In this document: positions 47,044 to 59,900 of the stretch, one piece after another
Position numbering within the stretch: position 1 is the stretch's first letter
Layout of the letters: each line of letters begins with the position of its first letter
Notes under the pieces: model-generated
The model's database searches: none
What the model was told of the DNA's origin: nothing
The model's input: only the letters and a program-made list of their open reading frames with translations
Source: Triglochin maritima
Lineage: Eukaryota; Streptophyta; Magnoliopsida; Alismatales; Juncaginaceae
Reading direction: 5' to 3'
NCBI GenBank assembly: GCA_963682175.1
Contig: OY821777.1
Span: 15,024,001 to 15,088,000 of the forward strand
Length of the DNA: 64,000 nt
Program-made: the position numbers and the translations under genes

Positions 47044-47542
47044 TTGTTAAAGTCTTAAAAATGTTGCTTGTGAACGTTGGAGTTCATGATTTGAAAATTT
47101 AAAAAAACTACACTTCGAAGTGGAGAAAAACTTTAATGTTAATGAGCATTTTTAGATAGGTTAGAGAATAATAATTTTCGTGATTTAATATAATAAGCAA
47201 TGCTTAATTAAAAATATAAATTTAATAACAATCTAAGTTAGTTTAAAATGAAAAAAATATAAATTAGTAATAATCCAAGTTAGTTCAAAATGGGAAAAAT
47301 GTATTTAGTAAATCTAAGTAAGTTGAAAATTTGTGTTAGTATTTAACCCTAAAAACCTTTCAAATTTCACTCTTATCTTTTCCCACTCAAATTTTGTCCA
47401 TCACAATTTTTTAATAATATAATAATATAAAAATGACATCACATTGATGAGATTCTGATATGTACTGTGCTGCTGAGAGGAGTGAAACCACGATGGTTTT
47501 GCATTTGTTAGATATTAAAATAATATCATTGCAAGACATTAA

Positions 47543-48265
47543 GGCCACCGTTAACGGCGCTCGGTTTTTGTGTGCAGTCCTTGACGCTCGGTTTTCTCTC
47601 TCAGCTACGTCGGCTTCTCTTTCCGTCACGTCAGCTTAAATCAACCCCCTAAATTTTTCTTAACTACACACAGAAACAACTCAATCGTCCCACATTCTCT
47701 CATACCCGACATTTGAGGATCAATTCTAGGTAAAACACAAAAAAATTGTCAAAAGTTTTAAAAAAATATAAACAAATAAAAAACATTTTTTCAGATTTGT
47801 TTTTTGAAAAAACGATTTTAAATGATTTTTAAAACATTTTAAAAAATCACCTGGGGGACGTGGCCCCCCGGGCGGATCCGCTCTGGATCCACCCTCCCAT
47901 CAAGGGAGGGCAAATCAGGCGCGTATCCAGGGTTTGGGCGACCAGGCGGATTGGGTGATTTTTTTGTTTTAAAAACTGTTTTAAAAATCATTTAAAATCG
48001 TTTTTTTCAAAAAAACAAATTATGAAAAAATGTTTTTATTTGTTTATATTTTTTTTAAAAAAATTATCATTTTTTGTGTTTTACATAGAATTGATCCCCA
48101 AATGACGTGGATGAAAGAGAATGTAGGGCGCTTGAATTATTTCTGGGTGTGATTAAGAAAAATTTAAGGGGTTGGTTTGAGCTGACGTGGCAGAGAGAGA
48201 AACTGACATGACTGATAGAGAAAACCTGACGCCTGAGAACTGTCCGGGCGTTGTTAATGGTGGTC
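47543..48265. mobile_element. Harbinger-related foldback MITE, 723 bp, TAA target duplication
   Basis: TAA flanks both ends (47540-47542 and 48266-48268). Terminal repeats are GGCCACCGTTAACGGCGC and, reversed, GACCACCATTAACAACGC. Most of the element is a long inverted repeat whose arms (about 47580-47870 and 47935-48240) could pair along about 300 bp around a GC-rich centre. No coding sequence. Ends and subterminal motifs match the 35652-37873 element. Confidence 0.88.
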
Positions 48266-48289
48266 TAACAGGTGCTCTAAATCGGGCGC

Positions 48290-48608
48290 CTGATTTTTTT
48301 TTGCTTTGTTTTTGATTTTTTGTTTTAAAAAATGGTTTAAAATGGATTATAATCATTTTTCAAAAAATTGAAAAAATATTTTTATTGGTTTATATTTTAA
48401 TTTTTTTTATAATTGTTTTGTGTGTTTTACACAGAATTGATACCTAAATGACGTGGAGGGAAGAGAATGTAGGGCGCTTGATTTGTTTCTAGGTGTGGTG
48501 AAGAAAAATTTAGGAGGGTGTTGGTTTGAGCTGACGTGGTGGAGAGAGAAGCAGATGTGGTTGAGAAAGAAAATTGGGCGCCCGAGAACTGTTAACGGTG
48601 TTCTAAGA
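48290..48608. mobile_element. Second, half-length copy of the same MITE
   Basis: It repeats 47950-48260 in the same orientation (AGAATTGATACCTAAATGACG, then GAGAATGTAGGGCGCTTGA) and ends AACTGTTAACGGTGTTC followed by TAA. The left arm is missing. It lies 22 bp beyond the full copy. Confidence 0.8.
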
Positions 48609-48611
48609 GTG

Positions 48612-49980
48612 CAAACGTAGAACACTCACGATTTTTCATTGATAAGTCATAGGTCCAAAAAAATGTCCACCAAATATTAGCCTTAAAAAATTGCATGCCA
48701 GGGAAACGGCATCCAAACAATACCTTCGTCAGTTCGTTGCTCATCATAGATGTTCTAACTCAGACACACGTGGAGATGTTATAACTCATACATATCATGT
48801 GGACAAATATTGTGATTGTTTGGATTTTCAACGTTAACATATAATGATGAATGTCATATGTTCGTGATTATTATTTGGATCATATAGGTTATATTATATT
48901 TGTGGTCATCTGGATCTATTTTATAGGAATTTATGTTAAATAATGTTATATATATTTTAAATTAATTTGCAGAAATATATTCAAATCGGTCCGACCGGCG
49001 ATTTGACTGCTCGTATTTAAACAGTGGTTCAACTTCAGTTTGAAATCACTAAAGGTGGTACCGAATTCTACCATGGCTTCATCGGTTTGATAACCTCGTT
49101 CGGTTCTCAAAACCTTGCTTTACACTAGTCAACTCCAGTAAGACTCACAAATGAAACCGACAATTGCACATGCCACTGCAGCAATACAGGAATTTATAAT
49201 CGCATCATCCGTGTAAGACATTACCAACAATCTCAATGGTCAGCCACCGACGAAAAAAAAGGTCAACCATAAAAAATAAGAGCTCATTCCAAACTCACTT
49301 CTAGAAGTTATATTACGTGAGTGCAGAACAGAAATAAGATCACTTACATCATTTTAAGTGCAGTTCAAATAAGATTGATGCAAAGATTATAAAATTGCTG
49401 ATTTATCATGCGGTTAAAAGTTTTTATGCATGACCTCATGCAGCATGCTTGATAAAAAAGAAGTGACAGGCTCTCCAACAAACAAAAAAGGCAGTATAAA
49501 TTAGATGAGCAGCTAGCACAACTTTAGTCCGAACATATAATTTATATTTATAAAAGTTACAGGCTTCAACGCACAAAAGAAAAATCACAAGTATAAATAA
49601 ACTAGATAAGCAGTCAGCGTTGGTACCAATTGCCGAATATATATATAACTTATTATATATGTGATTTAGCATGCTAACATCTGCACAAAAAAAGAAGAAA
49701 GAAATGATGATTCTAGCAAGAAAACTATAAATGAACTTATGGGCTGATAAGAAAAGTAATCCAAGAATGAGAAGCAGATGACCGCACGTAAGCAAAGATA
49801 CGTTTTATATCAATCAGCAAAAGAGTCGAGATCAACCAAGATAAAACATTTTAGCAACATAATGTTACATGCAGAGAGCATAGGGGAACCCATAGTCCCA
49901 CATTTGTAAACATCAATGATAGTTGGAATCTGTAACCTGACATTTAGGTCAGGTCAGTGAGATAAATAAAACAACAAGCA
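48612..49980. other. Intergenic region, no gene seen
   Basis: It contains the likely 3' UTR of the SPIRAL1-like gene at its right edge. Open frames are short, AT-biased and without recognisable domains. Confidence 0.55.
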
Positions 49981-51003
49981 TCAGTTGCCACCAAACAGAT
50001 ATCCAAGAGAAGAGCCACCGCCAGGAGCTGCATGCACCTTTGTCGAAGGTCGATCCTGTATATTAAGGGTCAGTTAGGCTATGAAAGTACACATGTTTGA
50101 AGTCCAGAAACATATCAAGATTGAAAACAATTAGAGACATGATCCCAAAAGACAAAAGACATTGGCAGACAAGAAATAACTTGAAAGTTCTGAAGTATGA
50201 ACTAGAATACCATATGACTTATAGTATGCAAAAATCAGAGATGTTGTATTCTTTAAAAATATTGGGCAATCACAGTTACAAAAGGTATCCATTTAATAAA
50301 CAATTACGAAATATATAAAATTATAAACCAACTTGGGCTAGCCAATTTGGAAGATCAATGCCTTAATCAACGAAACCATGTCCACTCCCCAGCATGTAGG
50401 GTGCATCCTATACTTTTCTTGGAGTATGTTGGAATACGAAAACTTAAGAAAGAGCAATTTGAAGAGGGATTGGCGAAATATATTTGGAACACCGAACACA
50501 GAGTAAGACAGCAGATAAGTAACTGTGTTTAACATATCTGAGATTATGAAATTTGTAGTTTGTTTGCGTAAATCAGTACAAGCCCTATGAAATTTCAAAA
50601 ATACACGTACAATTGCGGAGCATTGATATGTTTTCGTGATCAGGAAACTGAACTAACCAACCAAAAATGATATCTTGGTAACGATCAACAAGTCGTTACA
50701 AAATCAGCACACAGAGACAAAACATTACATGAACTAGGTTTGCTTTAACGACATGAAATGGGAGTTTAGGAATCTCACCGTGATGAAATTCCCACTGTTC
50801 TGCCCATCAGCGCGTGAGTAGTTATTAGCATGGTTCCCTGGGATGCCTGCTGGAACTTGCTTGACGCTCTCCACAGGAGGAGTTGGTTTCGGGCCAGATT
50901 CAACATTTTCCGCAGCTGGAGCAGGCTTAGCTGGTGCTTCACCGGAACTGAAAAGGTAACCCAATGAGCTCTGTCCTCCTCCGCTGCTCACACCACGACC
51001 CAT
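49981..51003 (-). CDS. SP1L: SPIRAL1-like microtubule-associated protein
   Basis: SPIRAL1-family proteins are small plant proteins that bind cortical microtubules and direct anisotropic cell growth. Two coding exons, 51003-50779 and 50055-49981, join in phase to give 99 residues, within the normal range. The two conserved ends are present: MGRGVSSGGGQSSLGYLF at the N-terminus and PGGGSSLGYLFGGN at the C-terminus, which repeat a GGGxSSLGYLF motif. The middle is rich in Pro and Ala, with NNYSRADGQNSGNFIT before the splice. A splice acceptor (CTTCAAACAG) at 51016 just before the start codon suggests a 5' UTR intron reaching to about 52000. The exact SP1L number cannot be assigned. Confidence 0.94.
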
Positions 51004-51015
51004 GCTTCCTATTCT

Positions 51016-52200
51016 GTTTGAAGGCAAGAAAACAACCTTATTTTCACATTGGAAAACATAGGGTTCATAACATGAAAGGAACACTAATGCTCAGTAGCCG
51101 TCAGAAGTATGACAATCAATTTCCGACACGACATGAAAATGATACGAATTTAGCAAATTTACAACTAATAAACAAGCTTACAAGCCTATTGTAAGACCAT
51201 TAGTAAACATGTCAAATATGGAATAAAGGGGAAGACACGATTAACATGGTAACCAATCGGGCGCTTGGGTACATGAATGCGAGCAAAAACATTTTGTTGT
51301 GGTTGTTGAACTTTACGTAATCCGTGTGCTCTAAACTATGTTGTTACTATTATAGGCTTCTGAACGTTTTGTGTCCTCGAGGGTACACAGAGGACACATT
51401 TACTACTTGTGTTAAACAGTCCGTGTTGTGTAAACACAACGACATAACACGAATAACATCGAAAACTTATATATACACGAGTGATAACTAAACCCCTAAG
51501 ACTTTAATAATCACATGATTATGATGAGAGACTTAAATATACAAGTCCACGCGACATATTCTGTTGGATATGGATTTTTGAATATGGATTAACATATAAC
51601 TATCTAAAACATATACGCGTTTCCTATTATGTTGGATATGGATTACCAAATAAGTGAATAACTATCTAAGACTTATATATACAATTACACACGACATAAC
51701 ACGATCCATCCCCCTTGTTAGTAGCGAAATAATCAATGAGGGTCCTAAAACGTACACAACGTTTAAACAAAACCTCTTTAGGCAACTATCAGAACTACAT
51801 TTTACTGAAATCAAACAAAAAACACACAAAAAATTCAATTAGTTTCTCATATACTTCAATCAACCCTAAAACATCCCTACCAAACGAAAACGCGCATCTC
51901 CCTATAACAAGAAGATCTACATTTCCGAAGCAGAAACGTAAAACCCCCACCAAATCCCCAAAATTGGAAAATCGCAGAGAAATGAGAACGGATCTGTGGA
52001 AGAGATCGGATCTGAATGTAGGTGAGTTAGAGGGGGGAAGGGGGAGATCTAGGGTTTGGTACCTTTGGGGACTGGAGTGGAAGGGTTGGATTTTGGAGGA
52101 GAAACGGAGGAGAGATCGAAGCGATGCGAGTGGCGTCGGGTTTAATAGGCTCAACTCAAGCGGACTGATATTTTCTGTCTTCCAAAAGTATGGCTACTTT
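51016..52200 (-). promoter_or_regulatory. Probable 5' UTR intron and leader of the SPIRAL1-like gene
   Basis: The acceptor at 51016 implies an upstream non-coding exon. A purine/pyrimidine-rich, GC-richer block at 51950-52150, with AAACCCTAGATC (telo-box) at about 52047-52058 on the minus strand, looks like the leader. The donor was not fixed. The frames in this block are not supported as protein. Confidence 0.45.
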
Positions 52201-52770
52201 GCATTCAAGTCCTTCGCTTGTTTTGGTTTTAGTACATGGATTTCTTTGTTTTTTTTAATCTACTATTTTTTGGGCACTCGGTTACTCCATAAGCAAGTGA
52301 AGATCCGTTGTTATGGGGTGTGTAATGTGTATCAAGTTTTGCCGGTATTACGTTCAACGTGTGATACATACCCATGTGTACAGTGTAGTTATTTTAAAAA
52401 ATATGAATATTTAACATGAAGGTGTTGTGTTTAACAAAGAGCATAGAAGCAATAAAACTTGAGGGAAAATCATAACAACAGATCCTCTAGGTAGGTGAGG
52501 ATGTGTAAACGAGACTAGTCGAGTTATAATTTTCAGCTTAAATATTAATATTATACTAGACAAAAATTCTTATGTTGTACGATGTAATTTTTACCATATA
52601 TGATTTTATTATCTCAGGTAAGTCTAAAATTATGACAATGAAATGGTATATGTCACAAAATTATTCAATATTAGCTTAAAAGAATAAAATGAAATTAGTA
52701 CATACAAGATTTAAAGAATTTACAATTATGTAAACACAAACACAAAAGTTTCACCATTAACGCTACTTAA

Positions 52771-54651
52771 AAAAAATGATTTGCTTGGGTAGACTTCAAA
52801 AGGTGCACAATTGCCGAAATACCCCCGTGTTTTCTCTATTTACTTGGGTGTACTTTATTTCAAACTTTATTGTTTGCATACCCTCGAGCCGTTTATGGGT
52901 CTCACTCCGTTAAATTCTCTGTCAGTTCATTTACAAAACACACCTTTTTAAATTTAAATGTCCTTAATATTAAATATAAAAACACAAAACAAATATTTTC
53001 CTTACAAACACACCATTCTTCTCCATCTGTCTCTTGTTTTCTCTCTACTCTCTCTTGTTCTCTCTTTCGCTACTCCTATCTCTTTCTCTCTCTATACTCT
53101 CTCTCTTATTTTCTCTCCCATCTCTTCATTTCTCCCTCTCTTATTCTCTCTCCTCTCTCTCTATATAAACTCTCATTTGTTCTCTCTATCTCTACTCTCA
53201 TCTTCTCTCATCTCCATCTCTCTCATATTCTCTCTTTATCTCTCTCTCTCCCATGTTCTCTCTTCTTCCTCTCTCCTTTCTCTCTTGTTCTCTCTTCTCC
53301 CCTCCTCTCTCACTCATGTTCTCTCTCCTCTCTCTCTCCGGTTCTCTCTTCTCCTTTTCTCTCTCTCTCTCTCTCTCCTATTTTCTCTTCGCCCTCTCTC
53401 TTTCTCTCTCTCATGTTCTCTTTCTCTCTCGAATTCTCTCTTCTTCCTCTCAAATTCTCTCTCTCTCTCGAATTCTCTCTCTTCTCCCTCTCTCGTTCTC
53501 TCTTCTCTTTCTCTCTTTCTCTTTCTCTGGTTCTCTCTTATCACTCTCTTTATCTCTCTCTCTCTCCTATCTTTCTCCAATTCTCTCTTCTCCCTCTCTT
53601 TCTGTCCCTCTCTCCAATTCAAAAGAGAGAAGAGAGAGAATTCGAGAGGAGAGAGAATTTGAAAGGGAGAAGAGAGAGAATTCGAGAGGGGAAGAGAGAG
53701 AAATGAGAGAGAATTCGAAAGGAAGAAGAGAGAAAGAGGGAAAAGAGAGAGAGAAAGGAAGAAGAGAGAATAGGAGGGGGAGAGAGAATTTGAGATGGAG
53801 AAGAGAGAAAGAGAGAGGAGAGAGAATTCGAAAGGAAGAATAGAGAAAGAAAGAGAAAAGAGAAGGGAGAGAAATGAGAGAATTCGAAAGGAAGAAGAGA
53901 GAAAGAGGGAGAAAAGAGAATAGGAGAGAGAGAGGAGAGAGGGAGAGAGAAAAGAGAACATGAATGAGAGAGACGAGAGAAAGAGAAAGAGAGAGGGAGA
54001 AGAGAGAACTGGAGAGAGAGAGAGGAGAGAGAACATGAGAGAGAGAGAGGAGAGAAAGAGAAAGAGAGAGGGAGAAGAGAGAACCGGAGAGAGAGAGAAC
54101 AAGAGAGAGAGAGGGAGAAGAGAGAACAAAAGAGAGAGAGAGGGGGAGAGAGGAAGAGGGAGAAGAGAGAACATGAGTGAGAGAGAAATATATAAGAGAG
54201 AGAGGGAGAAGAGAGAAGAAAGAGAGAACAAACGAGAGTATATAGACAGAGAGAGGGAGAAGAGAGAAAGAGAGGAGAGAGAGAGAGAAGAGAGAGAAAA
54301 GAGAGAGAGGGAGAAGAGAGAAAGAGATGAGAGAGAAAACAAGAGAGAGTAGAGAGAGAGAACAAGAGAGATGAGTAGCGAGAGAGAACAAGAGAGACAT
54401 GGAGAAGAATGATGTATTTGTAAAGAAAATATTTGTTTTATGTTTTTATATTCAATATTAAGGACATTTGAATTTTAAAATGTGTATTTTGTAAATGAAC
54501 CAACAAAAAATTTAACGGAGTGGAGCCCATAAACGACCCGAATGTATGCAAGCAATAATGTTTGAAATGAGCTGCACTCAAGTGAATATTAAAAATGCGG
54601 GAGTATTTCGAAAATTGTGCACCTTTTGAGGTCTACCTAAGCAAATCACCC
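52771..54651. mobile_element. Giant foldback element with CT/GA arms, about 1.9 kb
   Basis: The outer 200 bp of the two sides are imperfect inverted copies: TGATTTGCTTGGGTAGAC at the left and, reversed, TGATTTGCTTAGGTAGAC at the right, continuing through AAAGGTGCACAATT and TCCGTTAAATT to AATGTCCTTAATATT. Inside, 53040-53621 is almost pure CT-rich and 53622-54400 almost pure GA-rich. TAA lies on both sides (52768-52770 and 54652-54654), a possible 3-bp duplication. Long open frames of Ser/Leu or Arg/Glu repeats inside are an effect of the dinucleotide composition and are not genes. Confidence 0.85.
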
Positions 54652-54732
54652 TAAAACATATCATCATAAATGATTACACCACTTTCTAGTAACTTTAAGG
54701 ACTTAAAATGTAAAATATCCAACAAATATCCT

Positions 54733-55567
54733 TAGGGGTGTCAACGGATCGGATATGGACCGGATATAGGTATATCCATATTCGTATCCGCATGAAATTT
54801 ACGGATTCGGATACGGATACGGATTGTTTGCGGATATGAAAAGTCTATATCCGTTCGGATATTTGACGGATTCGGAGCGGATACGGATAATATCCGCATC
54901 CGTAAACATAATTCCCAACCTTATAACATTTTTTTATTTTCACTTAGACAAATTCTTATACATAGTCACATTTATAACTTTATTTGGTTTCAAATATTAA
55001 TTTACTTTATCTTAACTTCTAACTCCATATTCTGAAAATGAGAAATATTCAATGCTTGAATAAATGTGATCAGTAGATGTATTTTTATTTGAATAAATAA
55101 ATTTAAAATATATATTCAAAATATAATCACACAATGTTGAAATAGGAATACTTCTAGGTATAATAATGTATTGCATAAGTATATAAAACAAATATGGATA
55201 TAAATGTTGAAATACAGATATGTAGTTCCGAAGCGGATATTAATCGGATTAGTACTTTAGGGGTAGTAATTTAGAATAGTTTATATATTTAGGTAATTTA
55301 TAGAAAAAAAACCTAACTTATATATCATTAATTTAAAGAATAACTATATATATAATACATATACAAATATAGATGTTGAACTGCGGATATTCGATCCCGG
55401 ATCGGATATTATACGGATCGGATGTACTAATAACCATATCCGCTCCACGACTTTACGGATCAGATACGAATATGGTCTAACGGATATTTTTTCTCAGATC
55501 GAATGTTTAAATTCGAATACGGATACGAACGGATGCTTGGATATTCGAATATCCACTGACAACCCTA
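54733..55567. mobile_element. hAT-type MITE, 835 bp
   Basis: Ends are TAGGGGTGTCA and, reversed, TAGGGTTGTCA. The 8-bp flanks AATATCCT (54725-54732) and AATGTCCT (55568-55575) differ at one base, fitting a hAT target duplication. The interior repeats CGGATACGGAT, GGATATCCG and TCGGATATT words in both orientations. No coding sequence. Confidence 0.85.
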
Positions 55568-55575
55568 AATGTCCT

Positions 55576-56901
55576 CCATTTTCATTTTTCACCCACAACC
55601 AATTATATCAAGGAAGGATTATCAAATACACATATCTATAGCTATTCTACAAAGGTAAAAAAAATACATATCTATAATGTAACATGACAATATAAATCTC
55701 GAGTCCGAGCTTTCGAATTGATCTCATGCATTTCCAACCTCGAGTGGTTTCCCTGGGGACGCATGACGTGGATCCCATATGATATGTTTGCTATCCAAAA
55801 CAAAAGTTTTAAAAACCAAACGAAGACCTGGAAGATGATGATGGATTTGTTTGTTGTGGGCGGTTTGTCGTGCATTAGGAAGGTCGTAACCATCCTATAA
55901 CGTGTGTATTGGGATATGTCTCCATATAATATTACGACTTGCATTAGGAAGAAGCATGTGATCCCCACATTTACATATCCTGAACCTAAATTAGTAAATT
56001 TATGGTTGGTCTTTTGAGAAAAAGAATTCGAGTTGGTGTTCGTGAAATGAAGAGGGTTAAGTGGTCCTTTTTGGCAACTTTTTCGAAGCAAGACGTCCGA
56101 CCATAATGTGCCCATTTATCTTCTTTTCACGTCAACTTCACTTTTTGATTAGAGCTGGTAAAACCATGCAAGCTAGCATCAATAAGTCGCAACCACCAAG
56201 AAGATGTTTGGGGTCAAACGACAAGCAACATGCAAGTTGCAACCAAAACGACCCAAGCTAATAGCAAGATATTAATTCCTACGAAGACGACATTATACCC
56301 GAATGTGATTATAACATACAATGATGAGGCACTACAAAACAATCCTGATGCACGACGACTATTGCCGGTTGGTAAGACCTTCAACTTGCAAATAGAGCCA
56401 CTTTACACAAAATGCATGATTTAGATAGGGTTTTTTCAGTCTGACAAGATGCGTTTGGCAAACACTTGAGCGAAGGTAACCTGCATTTTGCGTATTGGGT
56501 GGGCAATGCATACTACATTAAAGAGAGTATCATTTTAAGAAATTTAATGCATGGGCCTACGATTGTCATTTACATGAACACATAAACATAAATTAAGGCA
56601 CGCAAACTACACATCTAAGAAATGATTATTGAACAGTACTTGCAAATGTAGGATAAAAAATGCTCAACAGATTTCATTGGTTGCACTTGTTGTCAAAAAC
56701 TGTTACCAGTTCCTCCAAAGGAAGTTTTGCATTGGAAGCAAACAAAAAACTGTAAAATAACTACAATTTCTCGTCCTGAAACAGAGCAGCACATTATTGA
56801 CTTGGTGAAAGGAAATTCATATGCTCCTTCCCAAACCCTTTTCTTAACAATGTTATCACTCGCCATCCTTCTACGAAACAACCAAAAGGATAGAATTAAA
56901 A
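55576..56901. other. Intergenic region with a doubtful degraded ORF
   Basis: The plus strand at 55730-56010 reads LEWFPWGRMTWIPYD and later RVYWDMSPYN across a stop. This faintly recalls PMD-type sequence but cannot be assigned. The right end includes the 3' UTR of the gamma carbonic anhydrase gene. Confidence 0.3.
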
Positions 56902-59900
56902 TTATCCTGTGGTACTCATATCGGAAGATTTGGCAGATTTTCCTGGAAGGATATTATCAGGCAAAGTAAGCTCTGGAGGAATCTCACGAACAACTCCTAG
57001 CATTGAATCGTATTCCTCATCTCGGTGTGCAAATTTTTTGCGCAGGACCTTCTCGAATTCAATCTCATCAAATGATTTGGCATTTTCAGCAGCATGGACC
57101 TGTGCTAAGTTGGCATAATTTAAAGCTGACTGAGAAAAGAACGCTATCTCGCCATCTTTCAGCTTCCTAAGAAACTTAGCTGGTGCTCCTGCCCACACCT
57201 GCAGTTTATGATCACACATCATGTTAGAATGTTAGCTACAACATACTAAATAGGATTATCATAATCTCTTTGGATTCCTGACATTTACAATGGACCATCA
57301 ACGTTAAACAACGTAATGGAAAGTAAGCATCTTCTATCGGAGATAGTTAGACCATTAAACCTGTCTTGAGAAGCAACATATGATATGACAAATCCAACAT
57401 GTGACACTTAGCATTCATATCACTTGATTGGTGTCCTTTCTGTTGCAGTAGCCTAAGAACTTGAATTCACACTACTAACATCTAAACAAGGACAAATGTT
57501 GAAACCAGAAAAGAGCATGTTACAACCTCACCAGAGGGAATCCTTGAATTTTCTGTAACTAGAGAACCTGCAGCAACCATAGCATTCTTCTCTATAACCA
57601 CACCGTCGAGCAAGGTTGCACCCATGCCAATAAAGGCTTCATCTTCAACAGTGCATCCATGGAGAACAGCACTGTGACCTATTAAACTCAATCAGTTAAG
57701 AATCTTCAAACAACAAAATGATAAAAAGATATTTGAGAAAACTAAAAGAAATTAGGCTGGCAAGGTTGAGCATTCAATCAAGTTATTAAAAAACCCTTAC
57801 GAAAGCAGCAATAAGCAAGTTAAACAAGAAAATATACTTTGCTACATATTATAGGGAAGACCTGAGTTAGGAACGCATGTATCATAGAAATAATATATCT
57901 GGGAATTCAGAAAACCTAGACTGACATTCTTATCATCGACCAGAATATCATATAATGGTGCAACTTTTAGCAAACTTAAGAGCTTTTACGGTTGTATAAA
58001 TTATAGAAATACGATCTCACAATAGGCAGAGGCTAAATGTAACTTTGTCATGTGTACTAGCTACTATCTGTAAGAGCTTTTATGGTAAAATAAGCTTTTA
58101 AGATGTATGAGGCATGCTACGTACCTATTGTAACATTGTCTCCAATAATGGTGGGCAATATTTTTCCGCTAAAACTAGTCTTCGCCACGTGTACTAGAGA
58201 ATTATCTTGTATATTAGTCCCAGATCCAACTTTGATGCTGTTTACATCACCTGCAAATCACAAACCTTATATATAATAACTAAAATCACCTGAATAAATA
58301 GAAAAACACCCACAAAAAGAGAAGAAATCACAATTTAAGGGACACAGAAAAGCAAGATCAAATGCACAGGAAATAGGCTATAGTGTCTCAACTTCAACCA
58401 AGCAACATAGGTCACATAAGAACGTCTAGTAAATTAAAGTTGACACAGCAAACCATTGAACTGGTGCATAAAGGTTCAAATAGATAGCGGAGGTTAGTAG
58501 TACATTATGATAAAAGGTAAAAACCCAAATAATGCAAGCAAAAAATTGTAAAAAATATCAAAAATCAAAGTAATTTGCTAGTTTTAGACATAATATATAT
58601 CCCAAGACACATCACAAACATCAAGAATGTAGAGTATGTTTTGGAAAACCTAGTGGATTGGTTTCTGTAGTCCAAAGAGTTGCTGGGCAATTAAACCAAG
58701 ATTTATACCCCATTTCAAAGTTGTCTTGTATAGATATGTGGATAGTCATTTGGTGATTTTTGTTAGGAGTTAAGGTGGATCCTGCCAATGTGATATGAAA
58801 AACGCTTGAATTTTACAAAACCCAACTTTTAGCTTAAGAATTTTCTACTTTTCTCATGTAGGTGTTCTAAGCACATCGATAGAAATGCTAGCAATGAGTA
58901 AGAGGATATGTGTCTCATTGTGCTCTACAGATATTTGTGTGAAATATAACAGTAACAAACCAACAGCTTTGTCATTCCGGAGAGCTTCCCAAGGATAGGT
59001 CACAATGGAATGTGCTCATCCAACAATGTTTTTGTTTTAGGCTTCACAAAGATTTTCGTTTCAGTTACATCATAATAAGAACATTTTTTATGATCCTCAC
59101 AACCATACAGATCACAAGTATGAATATCAAGCAAACTAAATACGAGAACATTAAGGGGGTGTTTGGTTGGCTGGAATGGAATGAAATGAGAATCTCATAC
59201 CAGGCTGGAATGGATTCTCATTCTGGGGTAGGTAGGTAAGGTTCTGATTCCTAGGTATGGGCTGGAATTGATTCTAATTCTGGGCCTAAAATAAACAAAC
59301 CAAACACCAGAATGGAATGAAATTCATTCCATTCCATTCCAGGTACCCCCAACCAAACACCCCCTAAGCAGGCGGACGATGCATATTGAAAGATTAGAGC
59401 TGCTGTCAAGCATGATTCCTTATCCCAGCAAAACACACCTTCTTGGATATATTTAGATGCCACCCCAGAAAGTACGTAATCTGTGAATTACTGGATTATC
59501 GGTTCAGTAATGGCAATCTAGACAGCCTGGCAACAGCACAGGAAGCAATCAAAATTGTTTTAAATTGTTTTGCTTTTTTACCTTTTAGTACGTTTTTGAA
59601 ACTCAGTGGGAACACCTAGCCTAAAATCTTTTTATTAGAAAGACACTGACTTGTTCCCTTACCAAACTACCAATCACCATCTAGGAGTATGCACGATAAA
59701 ATCCGCCAGGAACAAAAACAACACTCAGAAGAAAACATGCTGAACCGATCACTAGATGTGACAAATGTTTTTACAATGTCGAGTGAAAAAGCTTTATTCA
59801 AAAATGCTGAACCTTAGCAGCTGAGAGAGTAGCAATATCATACGCAAGACAATGTCTAGCGCAATCAAACAGAACATAAACAACTACCATACTCAGATAT

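Noticed and set aside
49436..49795. 119-codon hydrophobic minus-strand frame
   Set aside because: It is Leu/Phe/Ile-rich because of AT-rich DNA, without splice signals, homology or a credible promoter.
52870..54400. Long open frames on both strands (up to 342 codons) made of Ser/Leu or Arg/Glu repeats
   Set aside because: They result from CT and GA dinucleotide runs inside the foldback element. All frames are open because stops are absent from such DNA; there is no domain, start context or splice structure.
55672..56115. 147-codon minus-strand frame
   Set aside because: There is no recognisable domain, and composition is typical of random AT-rich DNA.
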